DNA of 64,000 nt, taken from NCBI RefSeq assembly GCF_029227915.1, contig NC_079878.1, forward strand, positions 4,094,001-4,158,000, in the 5' to 3' direction. The translations under genes and the position numbers were made by a program. The stretch is from Hydractinia symbiolongicarpus (Eukaryota > Cnidaria > Hydrozoa > Anthoathecata > Hydractiniidae). Positions 61,679 through 64,000 of this stretch are shown here, in pieces (within the stretch, counting starts at the first letter, position 1; every line of letters begins with the position of its first letter). Below the pieces are notes generated by a model. The model was not told where the DNA came from, made no database searches, and saw nothing but the letters and a program-made list of their open reading frames with translations.

Positions 61679-63540
61679 TACATGTTGGTACGAATATGTG
61701 ACGCAACCGTTGTAACTCAAACCGATTGATACCGCCAAGAAGTCGATGAAGTGTAGATTTTGAGAATGTCTCTATTTCTTCAGCGCGTGCAACGGTCAGG
61801 ATTAGTCCCACAGAAAAAAAGGACTTATTTATCTAAATTTTTAAATAAAGCACTACCACAGAGCCTAGTGTACTCGCTGAATTCCAGCAATCATGTCGAA
61901 TTTAGAAGAATGATATTTCTTGGAGCCCAATTTGCTCATTTATCGCATTTACAAGGTCACAGTCCAGACTCAGTTCAACTAAGTCCCACAGTCAATCATT
62001 CACTGTTAAAAGCGATGCAACTTAGTCACATCGGAAAAAAATCACTAAATGCATGTTGGTACGAATATGTGACACAACCGTTGTAACTCAAACGGATTAA
62101 CACCGTTAGAAAGTCAATGAAATGTAGTTTTTGAAACCGTCTCTATTTCTTTAGCGCGAACTAATGGTTGGGAATGGTCCTACAGTAAAAAATGACTTAT
62201 TAAAGTTAATTTTTAAATAAAAGGCTACCACAGTGCCCAGTGCAATCGCTGAGTTCCAGCAATCAAGTCAAATTAAGAAGAATGTTACTTTTTGTAGTCA
62301 AACTGGCTCATTTATAACATTTATCAGGTCACAGTCCAAAATCAGTTCAATTAAGTCCCACAGTCAATCGTTTCACTGTTAAAGGCGATGCAACCTAGTA
62401 ATACCAGAATACTATCGCTAAATACATGTTGGTACGAATATGTGACGCAACCGTTGTAACTCAAACGGATTGATACAGCCAAGAAGTCGATGAAGTGTAG
62501 TTTTTGAGAATATCTCTATTTCTTCAGCGCGTGCTAACAGCCAGGATTATTCCCGCAGTAAAAAAAGACTTATTTATCTAATTTTTTTAATAAAACGCTA
62601 CCACAGTGCCCAGTGCAATCGCTGAGTTCCAGCAATCAAGTCAAATTAAGAAGAATGTTATTTCTTGTAGTCAAACTGGCTCATTTATAACATTTATCAG
62701 GTCACAGTTCAAAGTTAGTTCAATTAAGTCCCATAGTCAATCGTTTCACTGTTAAAGGCGATGCAACCTAGTAATATCAGAATACTATCGCTAAATACAT
62801 GTTGGTACGAATATGTGACGCAACCGTTTTAACTCAAACGGATTAATACCGCCAAGAAGTCGATGAAGTGTAGATTTTGAAAATGTCTCTATTTCTTCAG
62901 CGCGTGCAACGGTCAGGATTAGTCCCACAGAAAAAAAGGACTTATTTATCTAAATTTTTAAATAAAGGACTACCACAGAGCCTAGTGTACTCGCTGAATT
63001 CCAGCAATCATGTCGAATTTAGAAGAATGATATTTCTTGGAGCCCAATTGGCTCATTTATCGCATTTACAAGGTCAAAGTCCAGAATCAGTTCAATTAAG
63101 TCCCACAGTCAATCGTTTCACTGTTAAAAGCGATGCAACTTAGTCACATCGGAAAAAAATCACTAAATGCATGTTGGTACGAATATGTGACACAACCGTT
63201 GTAACTCAAACGGATTAACACTGTTAGAAAGTCAATGAAATGTAGTTTTTGAAACCGTCTCTATTTCTTTAGCGCGAACTAACGGTTGGGAATGGTCCCA
63301 CAGTAAAAAATGACTTATTAAAGTTAATTTTTAAATAAAACGCTACCACAGTGCCCAGTGCAATCGCTGAGTTCCAGCAATCAAGTCAAATTAAGAAGAA
63401 TGTTACTTTTTGTAGTCAAACTGGCTCATTTATAACATTTATCAGGTCACAGTCCAAAATCAGTTCAATTAAGTCCCACAGTCAATCATTTCACTGTTAA
63501 AAGCGATGCAACCTAGTAATATCAGAATACTATCGCTAAA
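61679..63540 (+). repeat. Trimer HOR U-V-W, about 1117 bp, about 1.7 copies
   Basis: Monomer starts: 61679 (U), 62050 (V), 62423 (W), 62796 (U) and 63168 (V). Equivalents are 1117 or 1118 bp apart. U has GTAGATTTTG, GTGCAACGGTCAGG and a GATATTTCTTGGAGCC tail. V has GCATGTTGGTACG, GACACAACC and GGTTGGGAATGGTCC. W has GATACAGCC, ACAGCCAGG and TATTCCCGCAG. The second copy stops at the monomer starting 63541, which is unlike W. A 1-bp shortening (CAATCATTCACTG) near 61997 distinguishes copy 1. Confidence 0.88.
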
Positions 63541-64000
63541 TACATGTTGGTACGAATATGTGACGCAACCGTTGTAACTCAAACTGATTGAAACCGCCAA
63601 GAAATCAATGAAATGTAGTTTTTGAGAATGTCTCTATTTCTTCAGCACGTGCTAACGGCCAGGATTAGTCCCACAGTAAAAAAAAGAAATATTTATCTAA
63701 ATTTTTAATTAAAGCACTACCACAGAGACTAGTGTACTCACTGAATTCCAGCAATCATGTCGAATTAAGAAGAATGGTATTCCTCGGAGCCCAATTGGCT
63801 CATTTATTGCATTTACAAGGTCACACTCCAGAATCAGTTCAATTAAGTCACATAGTCAATCGTTTCACTTTTAAAGGCGATGCAACCTAGTAATACCAGA
63901 ATACTATCGCTAAATACATCTTGGTACGAATATGTGACGCAACCGTTGTAACTCAAACGGATTGATACCGCCAAGAAGTCGATGAAGTGTAGTTTTTGAG
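63541..64000 (+). repeat. Last monomers, array continues past the window
   Basis: One complete monomer (63541-63914, X-like: AACTGATTGAAACC, CAGCACGTGC, GGTATTCCTCGG) and the first 86 bp of the next (63915 onward, landmark TACATC, GATACCGCC). No array edge is visible. Confidence 0.9.

Larger units (their letters stand above)
1..64000. repeat. Satellite DNA array, ~372-bp monomer, fills the window
   Basis: One landmark recurs 173 times between 13 and 63915, nearly always 371-374 bp apart, always on the same strand and with no unrelated sequence between copies. The first and last monomers run off the window, so the array is longer than 64 kb on both sides. Monomers are AT-rich (22 of the first 60 bases are G or C), moderately diverged from each other, and ordered into several nested higher-order repeats. 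Such arrays are typical of eukaryotic centromeric or pericentromeric heterochromatin; that location is inference. I do not recognise the family. No gene, RNA gene, transposon or unique sequence was seen inside. Confidence 0.98.

Noticed and set aside
61760-62086. Longest open frame (108 codons), with a related one at 62877-63143 and a shorter one at 61388-61654
   Set aside because: They lie inside satellite monomers, cover the same monomer phase, and are closed by stops or frameshifts in most other monomers. No domain, signal peptide or codon bias is visible. They are accidental.
1-64000. CRISPR array
   Set aside because: The repeating unit is ~372 bp and continuous; there are no short identical repeats separated by unique spacers and no cas genes.
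1-64000. CENP-B box
   Set aside because: I looked for TTCG followed by A and CGGG at the required spacing on both strands around every TTCG and CCCG type seen. The closest (near 49704, TTCGTTTCA) lacks the CGGG half.
1-64000. Telomeric repeats, rDNA, histone or tRNA gene tandem arrays
   Set aside because: No short telomere-type motif runs, no tRNA-like cloverleaf and no conserved rRNA sequence were seen; the unit is too short for rDNA.
1-64000. Transposon or terminal inverted repeats within the monomer
   Set aside because: The dyads are 5 bp and internal; there is no target-site duplication, no coding remnant and no change of orientation.
1-64000. Naming a known satellite family or species
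   Set aside because: Several animals have satellites of 350-380 bp, but length alone does not identify a family and I do not recognise this sequence.

Overview
The whole 64 kb window is one uninterrupted, head-to-tail satellite DNA array. The monomer is about 372-373 bp. I could walk a single landmark (the TACATG-like hexamer just before the 'GTTGGTACG' or 'GTGGGGACG' motif) from position 13 to position 63915. It gives 173 landmarks and 172 complete monomers, averaging 371.5 bp, with most spacings 371-374 bp. All monomers lie in the same orientation. I see no protein-coding gene, RNA gene, transposon, CRISPR array or unique sequence anywhere. The short open frames are accidental frames inside the monomer.

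The organism is a eukaryote, because tens of kilobases of diverged AT-rich tandem monomers with nested higher-order repeats (HORs) are typical of centromeric or pericentromeric heterochromatin. I do not recognise the satellite family and cannot name the species. CpG is not visibly depleted (about 13 CpG in the monomer at 1121-1494), which fits a lightly methylated genome such as many invertebrates, but this is weak evidence.

Layout. (1) From 1 to about 49.4 kb the array is built from roughly 14 recognisable monomer types in a recurring order, here called m1 to m14, plus an alternative entry monomer, mA. The inferred parent unit is a 14-mer of about 5.2 kb. No clean copy exists, because unequal exchange has deleted, duplicated and fused monomers. 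Nested in this part are a 4-mer of 1491 bp present about three times (33780-38252), a 3-mer of about 1119 bp (39370-41979), a 4-mer of 1452 bp duplicated once (23464-26367) and a 2-mer of about 745 bp (2985-4846). (2) From 49394 to 55347 an 8-mer of 2977 bp is duplicated with only one difference found by eye. (3) From 55348 to 64000 the monomer types differ and are organised as three separate 3-mers: PQR (1116 bp), XYZ (1119 bp) and UVW (about 1117 bp).

Monomer type names are mine. They are recognised as follows. m1: GAAACCG with AATGGCTGGG. m2: GACGGAACC, GATGCAACC and CCCAGAG. m3: GTGGGGACG, GGCACCG and GCGCCCTGTG. m4: GATACTGCC and GTAGATTTTG. m5: GAAACAGTTAG. m6: GTGGGGCG with CAACAAAAAG. 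m7: GGCACCG with AATGGCTGGG and a tail AAAACCCACAG. m8: GATGCAAGC. m9: GCATGTTGATACG with AACTGATTAAC. m10: CACAAAATACATG and CAGTGACCAG. m11: GTGGGGCG with CAACGAAAAG. m12: GACGCAACC with GATGCAACC. m13: AACATGTGGGG and ACGGTTAGG. m14: GCATGTTGATACG with AACGGATTAAC. mA: GATTAACACCG with GGCCGGGATTG.

No genes interact here. What the window records is the evolution of the array: local tandem duplication of 2, 3, 4 and 8 monomers, longer-range copies tens of kilobases apart, and monomer mosaics. Two nearly invariant stretches in the monomer are the best candidates for function, for example protein binding.
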